This document shows, in pieces, positions 1-11,200 of a stretch of 46,505 nucleotides of DNA (its first letter is position 1; each line of letters opens with the position of its first letter). The stretch is from Chlamydomonas sphaeroides (Eukaryota > Chlorophyta > Chlorophyceae > Chlamydomonadales > Chlamydomonadaceae). The DNA is taken from NCBI GenBank assembly GCA_001662425.1, contig BDDC01000463.1, positions 1-46,505 on the forward strand. Reading direction: 5' to 3'. Made by a program: the position numbers and the translations under genes. The notes beneath the pieces were generated by a model. The model saw nothing but the letters and a program-made list of their open reading frames with translations, ran no database searches and was not told where the DNA came from.

Positions 1-15
1 GCGCACCTAACCACT

Positions 16-323
16 GCATTCCCTCTACGCACGGCCGGCGCGCCATTCTCCCTGGTGCGGTTTTGTCTCACTATTATACTTATACTTATTTCTGAACACA
101 CACAGGCTGGGCGGGCCGGGGACTGAGGCCTCTCAAGGCGGCGCTGGGTTTCGTTTCCCGCACCGGCGCACGTGAACGCATCCCTGCTACGTACGCACGA
201 CCGAAGCGTCACACACACGGGCTGGGCCGGAAACCGGGCTCCTTCCGGGTGGCGCTGGGCTTCGCTTCCGCACCCACTGGGGGCGCATTCAACCGCATTC
301 CCTCTCCGCACGGCCGACGCGCC
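16..323. repeat. Dispersed intronic repeat, diverged copies
   Basis: A motif of about 29 bp beginning GCATTCCCTCT and ending in a CGCACGGCCG-type core occurs at 16-44 and 295-323. A more diverged relative lies near 178-210 and another copy at 1132-1160. The blocks following the first copies (about 102-200 and 209-290) also resemble each other, both starting with a CA-rich stretch and GGCTGGGC. All copies lie in introns of the DEG1-like gene, so this looks like an old tandem or dispersed intronic repeat. No coding potential was recognised in it. Confidence 0.55.
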
Positions 324-400
324 GCTCCACCCAGGGCGTGCTGTGCCGCGTGTGGGGTTCTATTCTACGTCACACTGGGAGACACACTCCCGGGCCGCAC

Positions 401-402
401 CC

Positions 403-434
<32 letters not shown>

Positions 435-3136
435 CTGGCGGGTTCGGGCATTAGGGTGAGCGGCGGGGTGGGTGGGTAGGGATGAGGGGCCGCCGCCGTG
501 TATCGCACGGCCCGCACGGCGCAGGGGTATTTGCTTGAGCCCCGCGCCCCATGCCGCCGCCCCGTGCTCCCGCCCCGTGCTCCCGCCTCCCGCCGCACCC
601 CCCCCCCCACCTGGATGGGCCGCCCGCTGATGGACTGGATCTCGCGTCCCGTGCCGCTGACCACCCCCGTGGTGAGGGTATGGTCCAGGCCAAAGGGGTT
701 GCCGATGGCAAACACCTGGGGGGAAAGGAAGGGAGGAGGCACGGGACAGAACGACACGGTAATGCACGGCACGCCAGCTGAATTGGTGTGCGGCTGTGAG
801 GTACGGCATGTACGTCAGGTGAGGCAAGGGATGAGGGCGCGCAGCGCTGACACACGGCGCCCGCCAACAACGCCCGGAGCTGGCCCTGCCCGCCAATCGC
901 CGCAGGCTGCCCTGGAACAGCAGTAGCGCGTGCTGCCACGCCGCCATAGTAACCCTGGCCGCTGCTCCCCGGCCCTGCCCCGCAGCCCCCCGGCCCCTGC
1001 ACCGCAGCACGCGGTGAGGTCCCGGTGCCAGGCTCCCGGCCCCGGCCCGCATGGCCCCAGCCCAACCCCAGCACATGACACGCTGGCAACGCGCGGCCCG
1101 CGCCACCTGCCGCACGCTGGCGCACTCAGCCGCATTCAATCTGCGCACGGCCGGCGCGTCACTCCACTCGGCACTTGAACACATCTCATCCGCTCCCGCA
1201 ACGAACCGCGCGCCACAACACTCCAGCATCCCTTACCCCCTTCCCCCCGCACCCTCGGCCCCCACCTTCTGGCCCACGATGAGGTCCGCGGAGCTGCTGC
1301 ACAGGCTCAGCGGCGGCACATCCAGCCGCACCACAGGGGCCGCAGCAGCAGCCGGGACCACGACTGGAGCCGCCGCCGGCAGAGCGGCGGCCGCCGGGGC
1401 CGGCGGTGCGCCCGGAGCCGCCCCCGTCACCAGGGCCTGCGGCTTGCTGGAGCCGTCGCCCGGCTCGGCGTCCTCCAGGGGGCCCAGCGGCCCGATCTGG
1501 AGCACGGCAATGTCCTTGTCGGGGTCCTGCGGGTGCGGCAAAGGGCGTACGGCGGGGTGGCACCAGCGGCCGTGGGGCATTGTTGGGCGTGGCCCCTGCC
1601 CTGCGCCCTGCCCTGCGCCCTGCGTGCACACCCGGGCACAGCAGCAGCAGCAGCGGAGCAGCAGCAGCGGAGCAGCAGCAGCGGAGCAGCAGCAGCGGAG
1701 CAGCAGCAGCGGCAGCGGCGGCAGCAGAGGCCTCACCGTGCCCACCACCTTGGCCGAAAACTCCTCGCCGCCAGACAGCGTAACCTGGCGGGCAGGCCCG
1801 GGGCGGGTGGCAGCGGCAGCGGCGGCGGCGGCGGTGGACCTCACACCCACGTGTACGGCTGGCCCGCTGCTGCCGTACAAATTACCGCAGCGCTGCACCG
1901 TACCTTGATGTCCGACGCGTCCTGGATGACGTGGTAGTTGGTGACCACGTGGCCGTCCTCGTCCTGCGTGTACGGTGTACGACTTCCGGTCAGCCCCGGG
2001 TGGCAGGCCGGTGCCCCTCGGCCGCCGCCTGTGCTCCACCGCCTGCCCCCCTGTAGCCACTGTGGCAGCGGCCGCCGCCGCGACCCTTCCCCGCTGCATC
2101 CGTATGCTGGTACCCGCCAGCCCGGCCCGGTCTCCGCCGGGGCCCGACCGCTGGCCCTGACCGCAGGCGCCCCGGCCCCACCCTTAACATGCCGCACCCC
2201 GCCTCGCCCCCTCCCTGCCACGTCACCCACTCACCCACACGAAGCCGCTGCCCTGGCCCTGCGGCAGCTCTAGCATGTTCATGGTGAAAGCGTCGCGCCT
2301 GGCAGGGAGCGGGGCGGCACACGGCAAGGCGTCAAGTGCAGCAGCAGCAGCGGCGGCAGCGGCGGCAGTACGGGCGCGGTGCGCTAAGAAGAGCACAGAA
2401 GAGCACGGGGGGGGGGGCGGCCGCGGCACCCCGGGCTGGCAGCACTGGAAAGCGGCCGCCGGCGTCACAAGCTGCACACAAGAAGAGGGTGCGGGAGCGA
2501 GCGTGGTGAGCTGCGGCACCCGGCACCGCTCACTGCCGACAGGCACCGGCCCCAAAGGTTTCGCCGGCGCCGTTGGGGTGCTAAGAAACAGACGAAGTCA
2601 AGAACCAACGGTTGGGCATGCTGGGGCCGTGTGGCGCGGCCTGGGCCCCGCCGCGTGGCGCTGCTGCCTCACTTTACGGCGAGGTTGGTTACGTTGACGA
2701 CCGAGGGCGTGGAGCGACGGAATATGTCAATGGTGAGCTGCTCCTCGGCCGTCAGCCGGCCCCTGCTGAGCGCCGGGCCGGGCGCGAGGCAGCTGCCGGC
2801 CAGCAGCGACGCTGACGCCAGCGCCGCGACCGCCGCCGACAGGAAGCGGCGAGGCGCGTCGGCAGCTGATGATGCTGCCGTCACATTAGCGCTGGTTGAG
2901 GAAGCAGTGTCGGGCGTGGGTTGCGGGGCCTGCTGCGGCAGCGCCGAGCAGCGCGTGGTAGGCGTGGCTCCGCGGTGCGAGGCGCCTGGCAAGCAGGACG
3001 TCCCCCGATGCGAGACGCCTTGAATTGTTCCACCTGTAGGGAAGAGGGCGGTGGTGTGGGTGTCTAGGGATAGCGACGCGTTCCCGAGACCGGAGGATGG
3101 TTGCAACATGGATGGCTTGGCGCGAGTTGGCCGCAA
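401..3136 (-). CDS. DEG1: DEG1-type thylakoid-lumen serine protease (HtrA family), 3' end missing
   Basis: ATP-independent trypsin-like endopeptidase of the chloroplast lumen, which in plants degrades damaged photosystem II proteins. Exons read on the minus strand: 2673-3136, 2235-2298, 1904-1963, 1737-1784, 1266-1526, 611-715, 401-434; all junctions keep phase with GT donors and CAG-type acceptors. Exon 1 carries a long Ser/Thr-rich transit region, then twin Arg plus a hydrophobic stretch (RRFLSAAVAALASASLLAG), typical of lumenal targeting by the Tat route. Mature family landmarks follow: TPSVVNVTNLAV, GSGFVW, the catalytic His in TNYHVI, the catalytic Asp in DKDIAVL, VGQKVFAIGNPFGLDHTLTTGVVSG (split over two exons) and IQTDAAINPG. 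The next exon, with the Ser motif GNSGGP, and the PDZ domain lie beyond the left edge; I found no such exon in 1-400. Exon 5 has an Ala/Pro-rich insertion of roughly 50 residues not found in plant DEG1. The start Met is the first in the open frame and is not otherwise supported. Confidence 0.9.
1639..1735. repeat. CAG/CGG-rich microsatellite in a DEG1 intron
   Basis: Imperfect 15-bp units of the form GCGGAGCAGCAGCA repeat about five times, then grade into GGC/AGC triplets just before the exon at 1737-1784. On the coding (minus) strand this is a CTG/CCG-rich tract close to that exon's donor. It is open in several frames, which explains spurious poly-Ser, poly-Gln and poly-Ala reading frames here. 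Confidence 0.75.
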
Positions 3137-3738
3137 GTCGCAAGCACACGACGCCGAGCGCGACAGCTACAGTTGCTGCCACTTGCCCTGGCAGGGGGTG
3201 CGAGCAGGTCCCCCGAGCCTCATTGAGCCTTGTGTGGTTGTGACGTTCCACGCAAGCCCTTGCACAGAGCGCCTTCGCTATCGTCGCTGTAGTTCTTATG
3301 AAAGCGACAGGTTTGGTGCTGGAAGGAGAACGCAGGGCTTCGTGACGCCAAGCAAGCACTGTTGCTGCGGTTCGCGGAGTGCGTCACGCAGGAGACGCAG
3401 AACACAGTTGCGAATTGAAGAATGAGCACCTCGTTACTTCAAGCGGTGTCGGCATGCAGCACGGCGCTATGGTCTCATGGTACCGCACGGACCCATGGTT
3501 CGTTGCGGGACGCTAGGCCTGGACCTGCCGGGCCGACCTGGCCCCGGAGGCAGAGTTTGCCCCACAGATTACCCTGACCGTGCATCGTTTCACTGGATTC
3601 TACCTCACTGTGGCACCTCACCAACATGACGGGCTCGCCACGGCAACGCTGGCGTTGGCTTGCCCCGTTCCGTAGGAAACGGGGCGGAAGCCTTTGCAAT
3701 CACGTCGAAAGCAAATAGAAGCAAACAATGACCAACTG

Positions 3739-3764
3739 TTTGCGTCTGGTCTGGGTGGCCTCTT
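3739..3764. repeat. 26-bp segment also present inverted at 31817-31842
   Basis: The string TTGCGTCTGGTCTGGGTGGC plus its few flanking bases occurs here and, reverse-complemented, at 31817-31842. Similarity fades on both sides, as expected of fragments of one dispersed element. A 16-base piece beside the right copy (about 31796-31811) is itself repeated near 32130-32145, supporting an interspersed-repeat origin. Confidence 0.6.
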
Positions 3765-3950
3765 TCGGGGCGAGCCATGCACCCATGCGCAGCTGGGACA
3801 GGTTTGAATGAGAGCCACGCAGGATCAAGGACAGGGGGTGGGGAGCGGGTGAGGGTGTTGGGGTTGCGGGGCACAATAGCTTAGCCTGGCTAGCGCGAGC
3901 CGAGGCCAGTGGCTTCACTTGTCGCGGCGCGCTCTAGCGGTACACGTCAA

Positions 3951-4040
3951 CGCCGGGTAACACATTGTTTTCAGGGGCCGGTTTCTTGGTCGCGTGAGCG
4001 CCGGATACTGTGCTGCCTTCGCGTATTTTCGCTTTCTTTG
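3951..4040 (-). repeat. Repeat-family terminal exon, copy 1
   Basis: Read on the minus strand this segment translates to a basic peptide with the landmarks KKAKIREGSTVSGAHATKK and NNVLPGVDVYR, followed by a TAG stop (3934-3936). A CAG acceptor-like site precedes it. A second copy lies at 7422-7511 on the plus strand with about 85% identity by eye. It looks like the 3'-terminal exon of a repeated gene or transposon-encoded protein that I do not recognise. Copy 1 keeps an intact frame and stop. Confidence 0.55.
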
Positions 4041-5275
4041 GGGTCTGGGGCCGCGCCGAGGAACTGGCCCGGGGCAGGGAGAAGACACGCCCGACCTGAA
4101 CTTGCAGAGAAAGCTGTAACACCGTGATCGGGTTCCAGCCTAATGGTCCAAGATTCCGAGACCTGAAAAACCGGCCTTCGCTGTTGTAGTTTCGGATACC
4201 AGCGGGCAATGCCCCTCGCCATCCTCGCCCCTAGCGCGCTTAGCCTGGGCGCGGCGTTCTATGTGCCGGGCGGGAGTGGGAGCTTGTGTCAGGTTGCGGC
4301 GTTTGCCGGTTTGCGCCCTTATACTTGACAGGGCTGCTATTTTGTAATGTGTCTCTGTCTCTAAATGGACCCCTGATGGCGCAGGAGGGCTTTTGCAACA
4401 CGAGTGTCCAGCGACTGTTGCGCATACCCAAGCGTAGGACGAGGGGGGACGTGGGCGAGGGGCGAGGCACGCGCAGCTCTGCCAGCGTCCTTACAGTTGC
4501 GCGGCCTTTGCAGAACCGCCACAAGATGCCCCTGACCGCAGAGCCGCCATGACATGGCCCCCGACCAAGAACTGGCTACTTGCTACTCATCCATGCCACG
4601 TAACACTCCGGGATCCTACCTAGAATCCCGTAGCTCGTCCTCATCCGTTAAGGTCAGTGTCGCCGTGTGTCGCATGGCCAGATGGCCATAGCCGAGCAAC
4701 AAGCAAGCCTCAACAAAGCGCAGCTTCACCATTAGGGGCAGCCTACCCTACACCACAACAGCCGCCAGCGAAGTGCCACCTCGTGGGTCCAAGTGTCGCG
4801 ACGCAGCGCAGGCCGCCGGGCCGTGCGCCGCGCGCCCAGCCAAAACCAGCAAAAAAGCGCAAGCCAAAGAATTACGCAAGGCGTGCTGCTACTGCCACGT
4901 GAACGCACACGCGTGTGCGCAAGCGCGTCGCCGCACTACGCAGCGCACACATACACACTCCAGCCACCGCCACGCAAACACACGCACACACCCTCGGGAA
5001 TACCACTTGGTAACAATAGAGGCCATGGATGTCTAGGCCACATTGCAGTCTGCTGCACAGCAGCGGCATTCCGGTCTCGGTCCTGCAGCGAGCACTCGCG
5101 CAACCCGCCGCTGCCCAAGGCGGCGCACGCACACACCCAGCAGAACTCGGCACACACAAAAGCGCACCAAACACCGCGGCCTGCCCTCCACGCTCCCCAT
5201 AGCGCCCATCAGGGACAGTAGTACGCAAAGGACAGCCCACAGGCCCCTAACAGCTCATGCATCTAGGTAAAACAC

Positions 5276-5280
5276 TTACA
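5276..5280 (-). terminator. TGTAA poly(A) signal of the 415-aa gene
   Basis: TTACA on the plus strand is TGTAA on the minus strand, the usual Chlamydomonas polyadenylation signal. It lies about 100 nt beyond the stop codon of the 5380-6627 gene, a typical distance, and so supports that reading frame as transcribed. Confidence 0.5.
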
Positions 5281-5379
5281 TACGCGGCACCTACTGCCTC
5301 ACACCGATGCGCCTGACTAATGACTACAAGCTAACGCGCCCTCTGCCCCAAGTCCCATCCAGCCATAGCACCAGAGACC

Positions 5380-6627
5380 TCACAGCGCCTGCAGCGCCAT
5401 TACCTGAGCCGCCCGCAGCCGCTCCGCCGCCGGCGCAGTCCGCAGCGCCTCCACCGCCGCCGCACACAGCGCCGAAGGTTGCCGCGGCAGCGCCGCCGCC
5501 ACCACGACCTCTGCCGCCGACACCTCGACGGCCTCCTTGGGTACTGTGGCCTGCGGCTCCCGCCGCCCGCCCGCCCGCGTGTAGCCCACATCCAGCATCG
5601 GCGCGTCGCGGGTGGCCAGAGCCAGGTGCGGCCGGTCCGCGATGCGCCCCCGCTGCCGCGCCTCCTCCCTCGCCGCCAGCGCCTCCTCCGCCAGCTGCTC
5701 CGCGCTCTTGCACGGAGGCGGTGCGGCGCCAAGGTGCGCGTGCCGCACGCGCGCCTCCGCCAGCGCGGCCATGACCCGGCGGCGGCCGCAGGCGGCGGCT
5801 GCTCGGCTGCGCGCGTGCGCCTCCGCCGGCGCGAGCGCGAGCGCGGACGGCTGCGGGTGGGGCTGTTGCCGTGCGAGGGCTGCATCGGCGAGCGGCGCCC
5901 CCGTCACCGGGGCCTTGGCGGTGTTGGCAACGGCGGCGTCGAGGAGGCTGATTGAGGCCTCGGTCGGAGGGCAGCAGACAGAGGCGCCGACGGCGCCGAA
6001 TGTCACCTGCTTCCGGCTACCGCTGCTGCTGCTGCTCGCGCGAAGGGCTGACCGGAGCGGCGTCGCCGCGACGGCCCCGGGTGCCGCTGCCGTGACTTGT
6101 GTTGCCGACGGCGTGGCGGTGGCGCGCGGCGCGTCCTTGGCAGCCGGCGGCCGCGGTGCGGCGCAGCAGGCGTCGAGGTCGAGGTCCGAGCCGCTTAGCG
6201 TGCTGCAGCGCGAGAAGGCCGCGTCGCTGCTTGCGGCCGAGGAGGCCTGCGAGCGGTCGTCGTCGGAACAGTCGCAGCTGCTGGCCGGGCTGAGCTGGCG
6301 CGCGGGCACCGAGCGGCCGACTGAGCAAGCGTCCGAGGCCCGCCGGGAGGAGGGGACGACTAGCGGAGTGGGGCCAGACGTCGGCGGACGGGAGACAGGG
6401 GCCGCAGGCGGGCACACGGCTGCGAGTCCGGTGATGGCGCTGCATGCGGATGCCGACCCAGTAGCGCGGGGGTTGCAGACGTGGAGTACAGACATCTGCG
6501 CCGCCACGGGCGCTGATGCGGACTGGCATATCCGAGACGTTGGCCACCTGCAAGGGCCGTGGTAGGCGCGACAGGTGTTGTCGGGATGGCCGCCACTCCG
6601 CAATCGTCCTGGGACACTACATGACAT
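5380..6627 (-). CDS. Hypothetical Ala/Ser-rich protein with a possible PP1-docking motif
   Basis: An open frame of 415 codons ending in TGA. The family is not recognised. The N-terminal third is Pro/Ser/Cys-rich. A middle region near residues 115-155 is Ser/Asp-rich and acidic (SSCDCSDDDRSQASS and SGSDLDLDACC). A basic segment near residues 195-215 reads LRSALRASSSSSGSRKQVTF. Here KQVTF fits the [RK]-x-[VI]-x-[FW] consensus for protein phosphatase 1 docking, preceded by phosphorylatable serines. The C-terminal third is Ala/Glu/Arg-rich and probably helical (SAEQLAEEALAAREEARQR). A TGTAA signal downstream favours this strand over the overlapping plus-strand frames. The start is uncertain: Met45 (MSVLHVC) or an upstream exon joined at a CCCTTGCAG acceptor-like site are alternatives. 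It lies between two inverted copies of a repeat-family exon. Confidence 0.5.
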   Translation of the reverse strand: MSCSVPGRLRSGGHPDNTCRAYHGPCRWPTSRICQSASAPVAAQMSVLHVCNPRATGSASACSAITGLAAVCPPAAPVSRPPTSGPTPLVVPSSRRASDACSVGRSVPARQLSPASSCDCSDDDRSQASSAASSDAAFSRCSTLSGSDLDLDACCAAPRPPAAKDAPRATATPSATQVTAAAPGAVAATPLRSALRASSSSSGSRKQVTFGAVGASVCCPPTEASISLLDAAVANTAKAPVTGAPLADAALARQQPHPQPSALALAPAEAHARSRAAAACGRRRVMAALAEARVRHAHLGAAPPPCKSAEQLAEEALAAREEARQRGRIADRPHLALATRDAPMLDVGYTRAGGRREPQATVPKEAVEVSAAEVVVAAALPRQPSALCAAAVEALRTAPAAERLRAAQVMALQAL

Positions 6628-7822
6628 GTGCTAGACAAAGAAGCGCAGCTGTTTTACGTCTCTACCGCAGATGCTGATGGCCGTGAGTCACGAACCAGCA
6701 AACACCGTCTGCGAAATGCGCGCGCTCTTACCACGTTGCACTCTTCCGCCGCCGAGCGATCAAGGAAAGGCAGACGACACCAGCAGAGCAGAGTATGGCG
6801 ACCCAGCGGAGGGTGTCGCTATAGTCGGGCGCCATCGTGTACCGTCTGAGGGGTCTCGCCGGAAAACAGTGCTAGGTCGACAAGCGCGGTGGTAGCACGC
6901 AGCAGAGCGAGAAATATGCGACGCTACTTGGGGGCCCCTGTTGGGAACGGTGCTGTTTGAGCGTTTGCTTTGGCGTTTGACGCTGCGCAACGTGACGCGC
7001 TTAGATGTCGCGCGACCACAAAGAAGGCAGCAAGGTTCTATGTGTGTGCAGCGAGTTTGGCCACCGGCCACCTGCGTCCCGGAGGGTTCAGTACCACTCT
7101 CATTGTACGAGCACCCAACGGCGGTCTCCTATGCGGGGGTTTTACAACTCGGCGTTCAAGCGAGACCTGCAAATGCCTAGCGTTCTTCACGATGCGCCGC
7201 GCCGGATGAATACTGCGGCCGCGTGTCACGTGAGCTCCAACCGGCACGCCATCGCCCACAACCCCAGCGCACCCCACACTTCCCCCCGCTTCCCCGCACC
7301 TCGGCCGGCCACCTTTAAAGCCATCTTCGAGCTTCCCCCCACTGGCCAACCTTTACACTTGACATTCTTGCCGCAACACCCAACAGTGCACAAACATGCT
7401 CGCGCAAACATCTGGTGTTCTAAAGAAAGCGAAAGTATGCGAAGGCAGCACGGTATCCAGTGCTCACGCGACGAAGAAAACCGGCCCCTGGAAGCATTTG
7501 TTACCCGCGCGTAGCCGTCTTGGAAGTTGCGCTGGCCATAGGGAGTGGGTAGTCGTTGACGGTGTAGCCGTGTGGGGCCGGAGTGCTCCAGCTTCCTAGA
7601 CTCCGGCAGCAATTCACCCGAGCATGAAGCGCATTCCTGGGCCGGTACGGTATTTGCGAAGGCCGATGTGTAACATCAACAAAGTTGGCAAACACTCAAC
7701 AGGGAGGTTTCAGCCGGCCAGGCTTAGCCACAGCGATTTGGCGTTACTGGCACTACCGCGTCGCCGCTATTAACCGCGCAGGACCCAGAACACCGAGCTG
7801 ATACTCAACCACCCACATTCGA
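6628..7822. other. Intergenic region with repeat debris
   Basis: No gene recognised. It should contain the promoter of the 415-aa gene on its left and, on its right, DNA beyond the VPS50 poly(A) site. The repeat-family exon copy 2 lies at 7422-7511. Reading frames are short and on both strands. Confidence 0.45.
7422..7511 (+). repeat. Repeat-family terminal exon, copy 2 (frameshifted)
   Basis: Inverted relative to the copy at 3951-4040. It translates as KKAKVCEGSTVSSAHATKK, after which one extra A breaks the frame so that the NNVLPGVDVYR tail is lost. Conservation at the peptide level over the first half, with decay after it, suggests a dead copy of a once-coding repeated exon. The two copies point outward around the 415-aa gene. 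Confidence 0.55.
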
Positions 7823-7827
7823 TTACA
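7823..7827 (-). terminator. Possible TGTAA poly(A) signal for VPS50
   Basis: First TGTAA on the minus strand after the VPS50 stop codon, about 447 nt downstream. That distance is compatible with the long 3'UTRs of volvocine algae. There is no independent support. Confidence 0.35.
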
Positions 7828-8273
7828 TCAAGATACTGACCGGTTTAGTCTGAGTCCTTGGGCCGCCAGTACTGACGGTACAGTACTTATGGACCCTCCG
7901 CATCAACCTGTCCTTCGTGCCACACCCTTGCGTGCTCCAAGCCTTCTCACACGGTCATGAGGGCCGCTGCTACTGCGCATCACAGCCCACACTCCGCACC
8001 GCCAACCGCCATATAGCGCTGCCCTGTGCGCGCATCCGGCTGTAGAGTGGCATCAACGTACCTGGCACTCTGTACATCCGTCCTCCTGTACCGCATCACT
8101 ACGGCACGCCCCCAGCCCCTCATGCTCCGTCGCCCTGAGCCATGAGCCGCCCACCTTCAGCACCGGCCCGGCCTCCTCTGTCACCATCCGCCCCTCCACC
8201 TGTGGCGCCCTGCTGACAAACATACATCATGCCCCGAGGTACCCAAGCCCCCGAGCGAGAGCCCCACAAGCGC

Positions 8274-11200
8274 TTAGAAGCCGCGTGCCGCCATGGACGC
8301 GGGGTCCGTGTTCTCTATCATCTCCAGCACATCGTTCTTGACGCCGCGCTTGACCTGGGGCAGGACAGCGGGGGCAGGTAGCCAGCTGAGTTGACGCAAG
8401 CGAACCTCCTGCCGCTGCCACTGATGACCTCCGCAGCGCAATGACAGATGTACGAGCCTGCAACTTGCGGTCGGGGCTCCAGGGGCTCTAGGGCAAACAA
8501 CGAGGGCAGGGGGGGAAGCGCCGCGTGGCTGCGTGGTGGGGCGCGATCGTGAATGCGCGGGCCGTGGCGTGCGACGAACGCAGCGCTGCTGGTCCACTCG
8601 CCTTGTTGAACTCGGCGGCCACCTCGATGAGCGTGAACAGCCGCGCCTTGCCGTACTCGTTGATGTGGGTCTGATGGAAGCCAGCAGGCGAGGGGAGGGG
8701 CGTCAGGGGGCTCGCGCCTCATGGCGGGCAACTGTGACCGCTGCCCAGCCGCCGCCACGGCAAACAAGGGCCGGCGTGCTGCCGCACGCCCCGCAAGGGC
8801 GTGGGCAGCAGCTCCCCACCCCGCCCCTCGCCGCGGCGGTAACTGCCCACTCGCCCTCCCGCACCTGGCACCACCGCGGCAGCTCCTCCCAGGGCAGGTA
8901 GTAGGCCTTGATGTACGCGTCCACCGAGGCCAGCGGGGCGGGCCGGAAGCCGGGAGGGCCCATGGCGCGCATCTTTAGGGGAGGGCGGGTGTACCGAGGG
9001 AATAATGGGGGAGGGGGGATGGATGGATGGGGAGGATGGACGGAGCAGCGGGTGAGCGCGGCTGGGGAGGAGCATAGAGGAGGCCAGCGGCCCGCCTTCC
9101 CCAGCGCCGTCCTTCCCCCGGGCAACCCGCACCTGCCGCTCCACGTGCGACACGTCGAACGACATGTTGGCGCGCCCCTCCAGGCTGCACTTCTTGACGC
9201 CCGCCAGGCCCGTGAGCAGCCCCTCGGCCACCACCACCGCCGCGTGCTCCCACAGCGACGCAGTGAGCGGCAGCGGTAGCCGCGCGGCCAGCACCTTCTC
9301 CCTGCGGCAGGCCAGCGGGCAAGGGAGAGGGTCGTGCGATGATGAGGTCACGAATGAGATGACGGATGCGGACACGAGAGGTCGGCGACAGGTTGAGGGA
9401 GGGCCTGTGAAGGGCGGCTGCACTCTGTGAATTGCGTTGCCGGCCGCCAGCCGGCTGCCCTGCCTCAGCGAGATGCCCACCCTGCCTCACCGCCCGCCGC
9501 CCCGTGCGGCCCTCCCTGTCGCAGCTCGTATCGCACACACGCGGGGAATGGTACTATTTTACTTGTGTGAACAACCGCCATTTACGCAGGACCCCTGGCC
9601 CACCGGAAGGTCGACAGCGCGCGGGCCGCGAAGTCCGCCCAGGGGCTCTGCTTGGTGGCTGGCTCCTGGGGGCCGGGGGCGGGGGCGTGGTTGCGAACGA
9701 GGGCCAGTGCGAAAGATCGGTGCCAGGTTGCCCATGACTGGCTCACGTAGATTTAGCAAAGCATATGCAGCCGCTGCCTAGACTGCGCTGGCGCATAGCT
9801 ACCGCGTGCAGACAAGAAGGAGAAAGGTGAGGGGGGCGGGCACTGTCTCGCAAGCTGCCACCGCTGCCGCCCAACCGCCAACCGCCCCGAGCACGCAGCA
9901 CGGCGGACATGGCGAGAACGCTCGCCACAGCTGCCCGCGAAGCGCCCTCCGCCCGCTGCCTCCCCTGACCGAACCCCACCTTGGTTGCGTAGTTGGTGAC
10001 GGCGATGAAGGTGGCGATGTTGCGCTCGCGGTCGCCGTCCCACACGCCCTGGGATGCGGCAGCGGCGGAGCCAGAGATCGGCGTAGGGAAACTACTGGGC
10101 GGCCTTAGCCGCCCCACTGCCGGCGGGCGGGCCCAGCGGGCGCCAACAGTAGATGCCAGCAAGATCCCAACGCGCCGCGTACACAGAGCGCCCGCGCCGT
10201 CCGTTCTTCCGCGCTCGCGCCTTGCCTCGCCCTTCCCCGCCTCCACGCGGTGCCACGTCGTCCTTTTCCTCACTTGCCCCACTCACCTGCATCATGACGC
10301 GCGCCGCCGCCCTGAACAGGTGGTCCCGCAGGTCCGCGGCCGCCTCCACGGTGCGGTTGAAGTAGGCCTCCACGTCCCGCTGCAGCCGCCCCGGCAGCGC
10401 CAGCTGAGGTGGGGCGACGAGGGGGCAGGGAAGGGCTAAAGATTGGGGAGACAGGGCAGCTGTGGGCTTCACCGCTGCGTACCTGGATGGGCGCGCAGGT
10501 CATGCCACACAGTTAGCGCCTGCCCCGCCTCCACTTAACGAAAAACACTATCGGCCAGACTGGATGCAAACATGCGACTCGGCGGGCCTTGCACACTGCA
10601 CCCGGCTCCTCAGCAGCTAGCAAGCCAGCTGTCACGCAGCGACTTGCGGCAGCGTAGCGTGGCAGCCAAGCACCACGACAGCGTCAAAACAGTCGCACCC
10701 CAAGCAGCCCCTGCTCACGATGATGGCCTGCTTCGCCTCCTTGAACTGCCGCGCCAGGTACAGCAGGCTCTCCACAGCCACCACCCGCTCCCGCAGGCCC
10801 CAGCCCTTGCCGCCGCCTGGGCTGCCGCCTGGGCCGGGCGGGCCACCGCCCGGCGAGCCGTGGGCGCTGCTGCCGTCCGCCGCACCGCCGCCCGTGCCTC
10901 CCCCGCCCGAGCTGCTGGTGCGGTTGGCCATGGGCGTGAGCATGCCGGTGTTGGAGCTCTGGGCCGCCACCTGGGCAGGGAGGGCGCGGAGGGGGCGGAG
11001 GGGTAAGGGCAGGGAGGGCGCGGTGCAGGGTGAGCGTAGTGCGCGGGCCACCGCCGCCTGCGCAACGCATGGGGCAGAGAGCGGAGGGGGCCCTAAGCGT
11101 TCCGCGCGATGTGGCCAGGTCACCGGCGACACGCGCATGCCGGCCCCGCCTCCTGCCCGCGCCCCAGCGCGGCTCCAACATCTGCCCAACCGCCGCTGCC

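Larger units (their letters stand above)
3137..5275. other. Intergenic region between DEG1 and the 415-aa gene
   Basis: No gene recognised. The left part should hold the DEG1 promoter and 5'UTR. Two short pieces are shared with other parts of the window (3739-3764 and 3951-4040, listed separately), suggesting decayed mobile-element DNA. Base composition is less GC-biased than in the flanking genes. A CA-rich stretch (about 4900-5010) has no clear period. Reading frames here are short and show no family signature. Confidence 0.5.

Noticed and set aside
4900..5010. CA-rich stretch considered as a telomere-like or microsatellite array
   Set aside because: No regular unit; the volvocine telomere repeat TTTTAGGG is absent.
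5612..6565. 317-aa plus-strand reading frame opposite the 415-aa gene
   Set aside because: It mirrors the minus-strand frame and is explained by GC-rich composition. The minus strand has the TGTAA signal and the more protein-like acidic and basic blocks.
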